Below, piece by piece: positions 17,252 through 30,013 of a stretch of DNA of 64,000 nt. The notes beneath the pieces are model-generated. The model worked only from the letters and a program-made list of their open reading frames with translations, did no database searches and was not told the origin of the DNA. The stretch lies in NCBI GenBank assembly GCA_003254905.1, contig QANU01107126.1, positions 306,180 through 370,179 on the forward strand, in the 5' to 3' direction. How positions within the stretch are numbered: position 1 is the stretch's first letter; each line of letters opens with the position of its first letter. A program made the position numbers and the translations under genes. Origin of the DNA: Nissolia schottii (lineage: Eukaryota > Streptophyta > Magnoliopsida > Fabales > Fabaceae).

Positions 17252-17260
17252 CTATAAATA
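17252..17260 (+). promoter_or_regulatory. TATA box of NAS-2
   Basis: CTATAAATA, about 115 bp upstream of the NAS-2 ATG and about 50 bp upstream of the NAS-1/NAS-2 identity block. No convincing iron-deficiency element (IDE1/IDE2) was found by eye. Confidence 0.55.
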
Positions 17261-17374
17261 GCTAATGGCTCCTTGCTTCTACCACAAGGCAAAAACACAC
17301 TAAAAAAAAAAGCTTGTGTTTTTGCTCTCAAAACTTCTACACTCAAAAAACTAAATCACTTTCAGTTTCAACCA

Positions 17375-18235
17375 ATGGCTTCATTCCAAAGCTTCAACCT
17401 TGACACCCAAATGATCCCATCAGAAATCCTCATATCCCAAGTCACGCAAATTCATGCAAGCATTTCCAAGCTAGAATCTTTAAGGCCCTCCAAGCAAGTC
17501 AACACCCTCTTGACTCACCTTGTGAAGCTTTGCACCCTCCCTTCATCCATTGACGTTGATGCCTTGCCCCAAGAGGTAAAGAGCATGAGAGAGAGCCTCA
17601 TCAACCTTTGTGGCAATGCTGAAGGGCTATTGGAGCTTGAGTTCTCAACCTTCATAACAAGCCACACACCAAACCCCATGAATAATCTCACGCTCTTCCC
17701 ATACTATGGAAACTATGTCAAATTAGCGACCTTGGAGAACAAGATCCTGAAAGACAACGGTTTCTTGCACGCCAAGAAAGCGGCGTTCGTGGGGTCGGGG
17801 CCATTGCCACTCACTTCAATCATAATGGCCACACACCACATGGAGTCCACGCACTTTGACAACTTTGACATTGATGAGAAGGCCAACGAGGTGGCCAGGA
17901 AGCTCGTCACCGCGGACGAGGGGCTCCAGAGGAGGATGAGGTTTGAGACACAGGACATCATGGAAGTTAGGGAGAGGTTGGGGGATTATGATTGCATATT
18001 CTTGGCAGCACTTGTGGGGATGAGCAGGGATGCAAAGGTTAAGATTTTGGGGCACATAAGGAAGTACATGAAGGAAGGGGGTTTTTTGGTTGTGAGGAGT
18101 GCAAAAGGGGCAAGGGCTTTCTTGTACCCTGTTGTTGAGGAGCATGACATGGTAGGTTTTGAGGTGCTCGCCATATTTCACCCCACAAATGATGTGATCA
18201 ACTCGGTTGTTCTTCTCAGAAAGCCTAAAGCTTAA
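17375..18235 (+). CDS. NAS: Nicotianamine synthase, copy 2 (NAS-2)
   Basis: Intronless, 286 aa, the same protein as NAS-1. The ATG at 17375 is chosen because it matches NAS-1; an in-frame ATG at 17273 would add 34 residues with no family similarity (it lies near the TATA box). The identical block is 17312-18298, offset 2273 from NAS-1, and includes 63 bp of leader and about 63 bp of 3' UTR. Upstream DNA is unrelated to that of NAS-1, so the two could be expressed differently while making one enzyme. Same role: nicotianamine formation from three SAM molecules in the cytosol or small vesicles. Confidence 0.95.
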   Translation: MASFQSFNLDTQMIPSEILISQVTQIHASISKLESLRPSKQVNTLLTHLVKLCTLPSSIDVDALPQEVKSMRESLINLCGNAEGLLELEFSTFITSHTPNPMNNLTLFPYYGNYVKLATLENKILKDNGFLHAKKAAFVGSGPLPLTSIIMATHHMESTHFDNFDIDEKANEVARKLVTADEGLQRRMRFETQDIMEVRERLGDYDCIFLAALVGMSRDAKVKILGHIRKYMKEGGFLVVRSAKGARAFLYPVVEEHDMVGFEVLAIFHPTNDVINSVVLLRKPKA

Positions 18236-18639
18236 TTAGCTCGGCCTGAACAACTAAAAAGTTCTTGTGTGGTCCTAAAATGTCATTATAGATATATTTT
18301 AATATGTCATTCATTGTGTGATTAAAAATATATTTAACATGACTTCTTGAGATCACACAAGAATTTCTCCTNCAGCTGGCCATGATAACACGATTATATT
18401 CAGAATTGAATTATCGATCATTAATTTTTGTATTCTGCAGTTTTATTATACTTTCCACAAAAGTCAACATAATGTTTAGATGCTAAAATCTTCCATAACT
18501 ACTCTTCTTAGTCCTTACATATGCATAACCTTTAGATTTTAGATTTTACAAAATATCATCACCTACATTATTTAACAAAACCAAAACAACACAAATGAGA
18601 AAAAGTGAAAGGTTTCTTGATCACTGTAGTAGTTGAAGC

Positions 18640-20069
18640 TGTGGCTTCTTCCGACGCTCCAAAATAAAGTCATTAAATTTTGTTCTGGTCAGGAACAGAA
18701 TTGGGCACACTTTCCTTCTTTGTGCACCATTTATCCCAAGCAACAAGCTTGGGAGACTCCTCTTTGGCTGCTGAAGTGAATATATATACACACACACACT
18801 ATCAGATCCACATTAACGAGTCAAAATTTGTCACCACCAAAATAAGTCTTGTCTTTCAAGCAGTTTAAAGCATTCTCTGAGTTCCTTGTTTGTTTGTTTG
18901 GTCATGAACTCTCCTGTTGCTTTTCCATAGGGGTGTCCATGGCTGAGTTAAAGTGAACGCGAACTCATTTCTTTAAGTTCAAACTTGGCCCGATAGTAAT
19001 CTGAAAAATAATCAGGTGAACTCAATGATTAGACAACATAGGGTTTGGATATTATACATAATAAAATTAAAAAAATGTTTCTCGTATAATTTACATAACT
19101 CTTGTAATCACTGTTCATTTCTCTTGCTTTCCCTTTTATTTGTTGATGTTTTGCGTGAGAATATGATCCTCGTCTTTCCTCTTTGATATTATTAACGGGA
19201 GAGAATTTAAATCACTTACGTATAAATAACATTACTCTTTTCTCCTCCATTATTCGACTAATATACATGGTAATATTGGCACTTGCTAGCTCACATCACC
19301 CTTATAACATGTGCAAATACTTCTGTTTCGTAAAACTCTTTCATGTATATAATTTTAATAGCTCATATTATATTTTTGGTGCATCTAAGGTATATACTAT
19401 TGACAGTAGTGATAATCTCTTCACAGTATGTTCACAAATTTTAAAGACAATCACTTATTCTTTTATCTGACTAATTTTATATTAAATAAGTCTAAATATA
19501 AAATGTTAGAATTGTACCTATTCAAAAATCTTATTTCCTCTTTATAATAAAAATCTCTCCTATGGAAAGCCATGTCAAAACTCCCTTAATTTTACCTATG
19601 AATAAGCTTTAACTAGATGGAATCTAAATTTTTATTCTGTACGAGTATAAAATTCAACAACTCCGAATTGGTATTTACCCTCTTTATTATCCGGTAGACC
19701 CTCAAAATTCTGACAATCTTAACCAATTACTACATAGGACCCCTTAAAATAATTTTATAAATGAACTCAACTTCGAAAAGCATGATCCAAGTTGCTACAT
19801 TTTACATACTTTCTGGTCAAAATAATCAGCCCACTGGAGATGTGTGACTCCGAAGATCATCATGTACTGAACAGTTGTGAGTGATTCAGAAATGGGTTTT
19901 CCATAATGAGACAAAACAGCACAGGAACCTTCTTATGAACTGGATTCATCTTCAACAGTAGAGACCTCTTGCTTTCAAATTGGATGATACCCTTCTCAGC
20001 CAAAGCAACTCTGACCCTCATACCAAATGGGATGAACCATTTGTCCAGAAAAATTACCTCATCTGCCAT
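18640..20069 (-). pseudogene. Tau-class glutathione S-transferase, copy 4, decayed
   Basis: Exon 1 remains at 20069 to about 19800: MADEVIFLDKWFIPFGMR, with Ile where the catalytic Ser13 should be, a deletion of part of the KYEHKDED region, and a frameshift after KKVPVL (the true frame HYGKPISESLTTVQYM resumes one base off). The [14 protein letters not shown] part is missing. Exon 2 survives only as a piece at about 18768-18650 on the minus strand (ESPKLVAWDKWCTKKESVP), with stops after it. The intron region between holds no gene. It diverged far earlier than copies 1-3. Confidence 0.85.
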
Positions 20070-20099
20070 GGTTGAAGCTCTACTTGATAATTTTGAACT

Positions 20100-21450
20100 A
20101 GTATATTGGCTTAGCTAACAATAATGTAACCAAAATCAAAAAAAATTTGTGGCATGTGGTCTTCTATGCTACTCAAGAAAATTTTAAGAGTTTAAAATCT
20201 ATACTAGTGTTACAAAGTAACATGAGGATGGTTCAGGGGTATTTGAGGTGTAGATGTTGGGAACGTTCCGGCAGTTGGCAACTCTCCCTCTGTGGTGGCT
20301 CCGATCTCTGTCTGGCAACGGGATGGGTACCTACAGGCTCTCTGACGTCCAAGTAGTGAGAGCTCTAGATATTAATATTAAGGTTAGAAGGTCCCATATG
20401 AAACACCCTAACTAGCTAGTCCACGCTTAAGTCGCAAACCTGTCGACTAGGTTGTTATCTCTTTTGGTTGGGATAGTACCTAGTCCCGCTTATGAGTTTA
20501 AAAATACAATTACCCAGAAATACGGACCAATTTCAACTTTGCTTTATACGCATCATAGTATAAAATATGAGCCTGGTTCTTGACAGAACATATATTGTGA
20601 GTGATAACGTAGCATAATTAACTAATATTAATTAGATATATTCAATATTCATAGCAACCAAAGGTCCATGCCATATATTCATAAATAGTTACACATGTAA
20701 TATTATAGATGTTACGTACAGTTACATAGTAGTACAAACATATAGCCTACTGACTAAGAACTAGTGTGATATCTCTATCGTAGCTCTGATTTCCCTATTT
20801 CTCTGTCCATCTTCTTCAGGCTTGCTCGTCCTTGTATTGCTTGCACTGCTTTGACGTCCTCTGCATCCTCGTCATGCTCGCCTAGAACCATAAAGAGTCG
20901 GGTATGAGAACATTGCGTTCTCAGTATGAAACCTTAATCGTCGTAACTTGTTCTTACTCAATCATGATTCCGCCGCTTAGGGGGTCTCTAGGTGTCACAA
21001 TTATACTATAGTCCTACTAGTTATTAATATCACTACAAAACCTGAGCAGCTTTATCTAAGTTACTAGGTGATTGGGGAACTTATTCTTCATTAACTACGT
21101 CATCTGTCTGCTAATCTCGTTCCTAACTCATATATTGTCATACAATTCACATAGCTACACTAACTCATATACTGCCATACAATTCACATAGCTACACTAT
21201 TGCAAGAATCTCATTTTCTGAAAACTAGTATAAGCTTCAGCTGGCATCCACTTATACGTATGCTCTACAAGGCTGACCTTATAAGCATATTCGCCCTCGT
21301 CCCTTATAGCGATGGCCACACGGCTATAACCACGCTTACAGCCTGCATCGTGGCGACCAGGTAGCGCTGAACCTGAATGGTCTGGACCAGGTAGCGCTGA
21401 CAACTAGCTTTCCATTTAGTTGGTTGGCTTCGCTACTACCTCATTGTTTG
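20100..21450 (-). mobile_element. LTR-element fossil (probable Ty3/gypsy-like LTR pieces)
   Basis: Non-coding, relatively GC-rich stretch with LTR-like features: ACGTTCCGGCAG and GGGTACCTACAGGCTC words (20260-20345) and, on the minus strand, a TGACACCTAGAGACC start and AGAACGCAATGTTCTC (20890-21000), which resemble plant gypsy LTR sequences. No intact gag or pol is visible. It is broken and old; limits are approximate and the family is a guess. Confidence 0.4.
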
Positions 21451-21839
21451 CCTTCCTTGTTAACATCAGACATCAAAACTTTCTATTTTGGGAGCAATAA
21501 CAACATACGTAAGGGATAATTTTGAAATTTGAGAAAATTTTGAAATTTCAAAATTACCTCATATTATCTCATGTTGTCTCATTTGAGGGACAAATACATG
21601 TCGTCTCACGTATTTCTTTGTTAATGATCTAATTAGATACACTATATGTATATCATCAATGACAAACAACATGTAAGCGTTTTATTTTTCTTTGTTTCAA
21701 GTAAGCTTGTAAACAGACTTTTAGATCAAGTCGAGCCATAGAAAAAAACTTATGGTAGATAATAGACTCAAGGTCGAGCCGAATAATTTAGATACAGGCT
21801 AGGCCTATTTTAGGTAGAGTCTAGCTCGACTCATCCCAT
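21451..21839. other. Intergenic, with a hAT-like end
   Basis: No gene. The part 21700-21848 ends in CCCATTTCCACCCCTAC, which in reverse is the GTAGGGGTGGAAATGGG terminus common to hAT-derived repeats. The partner end was not found. Confidence 0.4.
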
Positions 21840-22370
21840 TTCCACCCCTACTTGCATCCTGTTGATGTGAGTAAGGCAGCAAAGCTTCAGGATAGAGCTT
21901 TTGTTATTGCTCGCAAATTTGATTTGGTGCCGCCTGTGACGTCGGGGAACATGAGGTGGACAGCTCCATGCTTGAGCTATTACAAGGTGAATGTGGATGA
22001 GCAGTGGTGATCATGGCCTAGGGATTGTGATTCAAGATAGTGAATGTTGCTTTGTAGCTGGCAAGGCAGTCCATGGTACCGAAATTTTAGACCCAACTAG
22101 AGGGGAGATTATGGTTGCACGTGAAGGTTTTTTGTTCGCTTGGGAAATGGGTTGCTTGAAGGTATTTTCTGAGAACGATTCATCTAATACCATCAACCGC
22201 CTTAACGATGGACATGCAGATCTCTCTTAATGGCTCCCTACTATTTAGTTTACGTTTTGAAGTTATTCATGCTATTATGGATAGTAATACGATTGATGAT
22301 TCTTTAAGCTAATGTTGGATCATCCCACCATTCTATAACTAGACATAAAACTTAGTATTCCCATCAAAAA
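21840..22370 (+). mobile_element. LINE-derived RNase H fragment
   Basis: Frames encode RWTAPCLSYYKVNVD, then GDHGLGIVIQDSECCF, REGFLFAWEMGCLKVFSEND and TINRLNDG, the order of the RVT_3 RNase H domain of plant non-LTR elements. The DGA-type motif is disrupted by a small deletion with a frame change between the first two pieces. It is followed by non-coding sequence with a short A-rich end near 22365. It could alternatively come from a captured host RNase H-like gene. Confidence 0.55.
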
Positions 22371-23456
22371 AGAAAACTTCAAAATCAATTTTGTTAAAGA
22401 ATTTAGATATTTTAAAGTGAAATCTCACACTTGAAAAAATAAAGTGAGAAGAAGAGTTTGGATCCTCTAAAATAAAATTATTTACTTAAAAGATAAAGTA
22501 AACTATTTTACCATTTGATTAATAAAATAAAAAGGTAAAGTACATCTCACTCTATTAATGCAATGATGAAATCTCTCCCTGAAACCTTTTAAAATAAGGA
22601 ATTTCATTTTAAAATATCCTTGTCTGTGAAGACACAGGCCAACAGTTCTTTACATCAAATAGTGCATTCTCATGATAGATAAGTTATTTGAATAGTTCAC
22701 CCGAAAAACATAGTTGAATTTGAAAAGTTAATTAAAATTTATTTTCATTTGATTTGACAATTGCACAAATAACATCAAAATAGAAATCTTTGAGATGTTT
22801 CGAATTTCAGGAGTACCAAACCAAATAATCCCGTCTACCAAAAATTGCAACTTCTGCCTACAACTTAAAATTTATCATATTGTTGAAAACATTTATCCAC
22901 AAGCCATACACTTCCCTCATCTTCGATGCAAAATTTGTTGAGCAATTCTAAAGGAAAAAAGAAAAGATTTTGCTCCAATACATGACTAAACAGATATTGT
23001 ACAAAATGAATAAAATTCCTGAAACTCTCTCTCTCTCCCCGCAAGATTCAACAGAGCTGCACAACCTCCATTGTGAATGGTGACAAGACATGAAATCTGA
23101 ACAACTACATCAAATATGTCTGGAGCAACTGTAGTGAAGGCCTGAATGAAAGTCTCCACATTCTCCTGCCGATGTTGCCAGCACTAGCTCAAAAGTCAGC
23201 ATGTAACAATCCCAAACTGAGCATCCAGTAAGGTTACCACCACCACTACCAATAATTAGTAATACAGACTATACACACCCAGCCTCACTAGCATGACAGA
23301 TCAACATGCTGCAACATTTTGGAAATAAAATAGAAACTATCAAATGTGTATTAACTTCTGGTACACAAATCACTAACTGAATTAAGGGCTTATAGAACTG
23401 AAAATCTGTAGAATAAAACAATAGATCACCTCATACCATGTTCTGATCAAGGCTCC
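22371..23456. other. Intergenic, 3' side of UBP gene
   Basis: No coding region supported. The part near 23000-23456 is likely the 3' UTR and terminator region of the UBP25-like gene. A CT repeat lies at 23022-23040. Confidence 0.5.
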
Positions 23457-26400
23457 TCAGATTGCACTTTTTTCTTGGCTAAATGATCGGAGACGTTCAA
23501 TAAGATCCTTTCGCAATGAATCAGGAATCTGTGATAAGAAAGCTCCCTTGGCATCTGCTATTAACGACTTCCTGCATTGCATGCAGTTCACATCCTTGTC
23601 AGGGATTATAACTAGAGTCAAATCACCAGTAACCATATATCAAGAAATGCGGCCAAAACCTTTCAGTGCATACTTGTTAAATTATCAAAGAAATAACAGT
23701 ATGAGAAACCATTAATTAAAAATAAATTAAAAATTAACCCCCTCCCCCAAAAAAATGATTTCAGCAATAGTTCGTTCTTCCTTTATACAAATTTGAGAAT
23801 CAAACTGGATATCTAATCAGTATATTGAGAACTGCCAATGGGTAAAAAGGTGGGTGGTCAAGGCAAACAGCCACGTTATGAACTAATACTGTTAACTGCA
23901 CCAAGATGGCCAGAAATGGACGTGCATATATGCAATCATAAAAATGGACTAATAACAAGCCTCTGCACTACTAATCTAGCTAAATACTCAGACAGGATAT
24001 GCACGGACCTTGAACATATCATGTATGAACCATTCTGTTTTTCTATTTGTTTCATCAATGAACCATAAGACATGCTCATAGACACAGACATGTGCATGCA
24101 AACAGCATTCAGTCCCAAAATTTTAGGGGAATCAATGCTCAAATCCAGTCCTCACAACCAAGGTTACAAGGAACACCCAGCATTCACCAAAGATACCAAG
24201 CAAATTATTCCATAAGAAACTAACCATAGAACAATGCAAAAACAGATGAGTAACTAATTCTGATTTCTCACCCAAATAAAACACATATGTAGCCATATGT
24301 GCCCTTCAAACCAGCATCCACCATAGAAATCTTACATGAAGTTTACAACAAATTGTTTCAAAACAAATGCCAAATGGTGATCTCTTACATTTAATGACTA
24401 AACTTCTCTTAATAATGTAAAAAGAAACAGAATCCACATTACATTACTATACATGACATCATTAACTTTTCTAAATCATGGTTTCCTCCATCATTTGATG
24501 GTCAATCACAGTTTCAGAGTTTCAGCATAGTAGGCATGAGGTTGCTTTTAGAACGCATCTAGCATCTATAGTCATAGTCTGAAATCAATCTCTTACATAA
24601 TTATAAAGTAACAGTGAAAATGGAATACGAAATTCTTCAAGGAATTGTGCTACAGCCGTGTGTGTGTGTGTGTAATACCAATGGCTCAATGCATAAAGCA
24701 ATGTAGAATCTGATCAATCTAACCTTATTTCATCTCCACTAGTTGTATGTCCAGCTTCTTGTGCCCGTAGCCTCTTTCTAGAACACATGAAGTCATAGAC
24801 CTTATCTGTCCAGCCACATGACCTCAAAACAGACTTTGCTTCTTTCCCAAGACTGAGTGATATTTAGAAAACACATTATCAGAATAAAGCATATAATGAA
24901 TAGTTTAGGAAAAAAACAGCATCTGAACCAGAAAGAAAATAAATATTCTAGAATACAAAGGTGTCCAGCTGAATGTCAAATGAAACTAGGTAAATAAATG
25001 TTAACAAGACTAAAGACAAAACTGCGGAAGAAAAACAGGGTAACAAGCATGAAAGTTTCAAGACATAATGATTCAACAAGACTAAGATATCACAAAAATA
25101 ATAGCATCACCAACATATTTTATGTTATACATGCCATATATTGAATATAGAGAGAGAGAGAGAGAGAAGGGAAAAAGTTATTCTGGAGCATCCACTGACA
25201 TTATTGATTCATCATGTCTCCATCAGACTGCATTGGCTAGATAACTTAGATACCAAAGACATGTATCAGATTTCAGTATTCCCTTCCCCACCAATAATCA
25301 ACAATACCAACAAAACTATATGAGCCTGATAAAAGAAAATACAATAACTACAAATATCAAAGGCTCTACTGAACTGATATTTTAGTATATATAACAATAT
25401 CAAAACGTTAAACAAAATTTGATAGTATAAACCAAGCTACCACACTTTCAATCTTTGCAACGAAAAAAATTGTTAAAAGTATGAGGCAACAACACATTAT
25501 CATGCATATCAAAAAACACAACATAGCTAGGCTGCATTAAAAAAAAATCTTCATTTAATTTTAAAATGGAACTAAATATGGGGAAAAAATTCAAAAAAGA
25601 TGGAGTTCCAGTATATCATACATGTCTTTCAATTCTTCAACTCTTGTTTGAGACTGAGCATCATTTGCAAGCAAAATACTTGGAGCCTCCTCTACTTTTC
25701 TCTTTCCCAATATTTTAGATTCGTTGAGGCCATTGCTTTCTTGCTTAAAGTTGCCAGGCCCAGGCCCCCTACCTGTTATTACCCTGCTTCTACTAGTGTC
25801 TTCTGTAGGATCTGATTTTGCAGAACAAAGATCAACTGGCCTAATATCAGTGTATCCATTTGCTAATGTTGAATCCTTTCTTTTCAATTTGTCAGCAACG
25901 TCAGCTTTATTTTTCTCAGTGCCATTCCTGGTTGGTAAAGATGAAGGGTCTTTCTTACCATTCTGCAAAGAAACAGTGTCCTTCACATGCCCATTTATTA
26001 CCAAGGGCTGATTCTTAGAAACATCAACTTTCCCATTGACAAATGGAGGAGTACGACTTCTCTTGGAAGTAGAATTTCCATTAATGTCAAACTTAACCCG
26101 TGAGCTGGAAGGCGCTTTACCAATCTTAGATACCTTTGGCATATCCTTCCATGTAGATTGCTCAGAATTTGATTTTGGATACACTGCTTTGAGTGGCCCA
26201 TCAACCTTTGGGCACTCAGATGCCTGACTCCCATTGGAATGATGAGGCTTTACACCATTTGAAGCTAGAGAATTACTAACTGAGGCTGGTCGTTGGTTAG
26301 TTCGAGAGAAAAAAAGAATATAAACCTTTTCTGACAAAACTTCTTGCAAGGTTGCAACCTTTACACAAGAATCATCACAACAATACCACCGACCCATTGC

Positions 26401-29400
26401 GTCCTGTGAACAAATGAAAAATCAGACACTGGCTACAATCGGAAACCAATTTAGAATTACTGGCTACATAATTTGCATACATATTGACCACGATTCACGA
26501 ACCTTTATGTAAGAATAATAATGACCAGACTCTGGGGAGTAGCCTGAATGCACAATGGTACCAAAGAGCTTATATTCTGGTAGTGGATCCTGCATCAACA
26601 TTACAATTAGAAGGAAAGAAGCTACATATAATATCAGAATAGAAGAATTTGCAAAAAAATTGCAAACGATGACAATATTAGCCACGTAGCACCAGCCATC
26701 AGCCTAGGTTAGAAAATTACTAAAAATATGTTGGCCTTCGCCAAGAACTTAAGTTTTGCACTGTGAGTGGTTCTTTGATATATACTATAATAGCCTCTCT
26801 GAAGTTTTAATTAGTTTAAAGGCTTAACCTACCCCTCCCTTTTAGAAGCAAGCCTCAGCAGGAATTTACAAATTTTCATGTATTCCAAACCTCTATCATT
26901 AATACCTTCCATGCTTACCATGGGTTACAAACGGTTGGATATTTCAAGCTTGAGCTTTTACTGTGACAGAGGTTCACAATTACAATAATTTTTCTAAATA
27001 CCTCCAAATGATTGTCTATAATAAAAAAAGTAAAATCCATAATTGCATACCTATCTCACAAATAGACCAAGGACAACAAATATAAAAAGCCACCAGAAAC
27101 CTTAACAGCATTACAACAATTTTCCGCACAATACTAAACATGAACAAGCTAGGATGTACAAAGCTCAAAAACCTAAATCATATTACCATATACTAACTTC
27201 TTTCAAATCAACACACTATGAGAACAATCCAAGTCACAGTTACAGGATTAGTATTTAAATTGAACCAGTTAAGAAGATAATGCTCTCTTTCTTATCTGTA
27301 AAGCTAATAACATCAATAGGCTTATAAAGTATACACTATTACACCAATAGTCCCAATAGTAGAGACAATGTCCAAGAAACCTTTCCATTTCATATGCTCT
27401 ATGGTTTGTAACCTTCCTGTGGTTTTAAATTGAGGTTGCATTGCAATTACTGCAATTGCAGAAATATGCAGATACAATATAGGGTTTATTTGTTTCAACT
27501 TTTAAAAAAAGTGATTAAAAAATTGATTTTTGATGTATAGCTCAAAAAACTGAAAATAGATTTTTCTGAGAAGCTATTCTTTTTAGCTTCTCCAAAAAAG
27601 CTGAAATCAGATTTTTTTTGAGATTTATAATATTTTTAAAAATTTATGCAAATATACAAAACTGATTATTTCAACCAAAAAAAAGTGATTATTTTGGCAA
27701 ATAAGCTGAAACAACCACACGCATAGTCGCAAGGAAACAATTGCAGTAGCAGAGCCCAATTTTAAACAATTCTAGCTATCAAGAAACTCAGACCAAAATC
27801 TCGTCCAATTATAAATTTTGAAACCATAGTTCACCTAAGGTATTTCCCATTTGACCTTAACATCAGTCATCTACTACCCTATATGGCTCGTAAACCCAAA
27901 AAATTTCTTAGAAATAGAGGGCACACCATCGTGCGAGTGTGTGTGTGCAAAAATAGAATAACAGTAAAGTGGAAACAGTAAAATCAACCATATGTTCTTA
28001 ATGAAAAAAATTTAGTAAATAAACAAAGTGAATTCTTAGAAGGGTTAGGTCAAGTCATAGCTCTACCCTATCTTTTATTTCATTTCTTCCTCCACAATTT
28101 TTTTTATAAAAAAAATTAACTACAAATTTATGAGTACGAGAACTTAAATTCAATTTTGTAATTTTAGCATTCGAAGACTATTCTTTAATAATCTTATTTT
28201 TCAGTTATTAAACCCTTTTTGCTTACCAAGTTCAATGAAAGTCAGCTTAGTGAATATCTAATACAAAAATTCAAATGAATAAGTAACACTAGAGGGGGCA
28301 GGCATTTAAACTGCTCATGGGGCAGTTTTGATATATATTTTTTTACTTGATGAACAACACAACCTCCAAAACTACACTTAGTGGGATGGTATATTACAAA
28401 TTATTGTTGTTGGAATGGTGAGGATGACTTGTTAAAGTGAAGGGTCTTTTTGGGAGAAATTGGCAAATGTGACCAAGGCAGTTGAAACGGTTCAACGGCA
28501 TTATATAGTAGTAAAGATATTTACTAATAAAAATATACTCATTCCATAACAGAAATAGAAGGATTCGAATGGAATATAGAGATAGGATATAAGTTGGAAG
28601 CGAGAATCAAACATGCACCTTTAGCTTGGAAGGCTAGGTGTTATAGTCATCGTTTATTCATAATTTTTAACATCTCTAATTCAAAACCATACATAGTTTC
28701 ATTCCATTTGGCTCCTTTACCATAGAAATTAAGAGATGGAAAATGTAATTGAAAGACAAAATTACTCATAACATCTATGTTAGCCTTACTGTATGAATAC
28801 ATTTAAAACGCCTTGTAGTTAATACTTTAAAACATGCATCATGCGTACCTGGCTCGCTTTGCACATGAAGCTAGAAAGCACCAAAACCTCTTCAAATGCA
28901 ACAGCCTTATCAATTTTGCCACCCAATATGCCCTCGAATCTCTGCATCATTTCAAAAATTCAGCCCCACAAAATCATTCAACTCCCAAGTCCCGACTAAT
29001 CCAAGCACAACCCAAGACAAAACACACACAAACACACCAATTAACCAACCTTGAGCTGTATCACTAGAACATTTGGAGCTTGAAGTATACTCATCTGCTT
29101 CTTCGCCCGCACCAATTTCTTACAACTAAAACAACAACACAATTTGTGCCGTTTAACAAAACCCACGTCCAAATGCAACGAAACTTCAGAATCGAAACTC
29201 GTAACAATTTGAAAAAACACTTAAGTTCATATAATCATACCTATCACACTTGTACTTATTGTTTCCATCTAAAATCTCAGGCTGGAAGAACTTTTGCATG
29301 GAGTCTCTAAGCGAGTTACTATGAAAAACATCAAGGCTAATATCCATCATCTCATCGACCTTATTAGACTCGTACCCGCAGCAGAGGCATTTCACCTGGC

Positions 29401-30013
29401 TCTGCAGCGCACCTCCGAATATCTCCTTCACGACCGTCGAGCTCCCGCTCGCGCCGTCTTCGTCCCCTAAGCCTCCGGCGCCGCCCTTGCGGCGGAGCTT
29501 CTTGAGGCGGAGGCAGGTGTTGTGGCAGGCGTCGATGACGTAGCGGAGGAACTCGTGCGCGTCCTCCTGGCGCCCGCACCGGAAGTGCTCCGCGAAGATC
29601 CGGAGGCAGCTCTGGATCTTCGACGGCGCGTCGTGCGCGAGATCTACGCGCAGGGAACGCGCAATCTGCTTCTCGAGTATACAGAAAGGACAATTCGAAG
29701 AAGACGAAGATGAAGAATTCCCAGAATCACCTGAAATCAGAGTGAAAACGACGTTAGGTCATGAAAAATTAGGGTTCGGAACGAAAGTGAAGGACAATGA
29801 GGGAAAATTTAGGGTTTAAGAAAAGGAAAAGAATATACAGAGAGAGGAGTGTTGGAACCGGAGGCAGAAATTGGCGAGAGGGGGAGTGTAGGTGAGGCAC
29901 TGGAGGACGCTGTTGAGGTAGCAGGAGTTGCCGAGGTTGCGAAGCCCTAATGGAGGACCGGTCTTGCGCTTCTGGCTGAGGAGGCTCGGCTGCCACGTCA
30001 TCTGCACGGCCAT
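23457..30013 (-). CDS. UBP25: Ubiquitin-specific protease, UBP25-like
   Basis: Eight coding exons: 29839-30013, 29241-29730, 29050-29125, 28849-28941, 26503-26589, 25622-26403, 24724-24852 and 23457-23571. They total 1947 bp, 648 aa, with all junctions GT-AG and in phase. The enzyme removes ubiquitin from proteins. The Cys box [14 protein letters not shown] holds catalytic Cys31. Two CxxC pairs (NCPFC; VKCLCC with KCDSC) suggest zinc binding. The His box [11 protein letters not shown] holds His301, and Asp317/318 lies in WYCCDDS. The C-terminal half (from about residue 340) is Ser/Asn/Lys-rich and probably disordered, ending [13 protein letters not shown] and a conserved tail. The start [16 protein letters not shown] matches Arabidopsis UBP25; an in-frame ATG at 30127 would add 38 residues. 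Intron 4 (2.26 kb) contains a MITE. Exon 2 is strikingly GC-rich. Confidence 0.95.
27482..27720. mobile_element. MITE in UBP25 intron 4
   Basis: The left end GGTTTATTTGTTTCAACTTT and the reverse-complemented right end GTGTGGTTGTTTCAGCTTAT are imperfect inverted repeats. The interior is T/A-rich with AAAAAGTGATT at both sides. Non-coding; superfamily not decided. Confidence 0.5.

Noticed and set aside
17273-17374. N-terminal extension of NAS-2
   Set aside because: No family similarity, and the upstream ATG lies only about 13 bp from the TATA box.
21354-21401. Direct repeat GACCAGGTAGCGCTGA
   Set aside because: Two copies only, inside repeat-derived DNA; no sign of function.
29364-29693. Arg/Ala-rich frame on the minus strand
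   Set aside because: Out-of-frame reading of GC-rich UBP25 exon 2.
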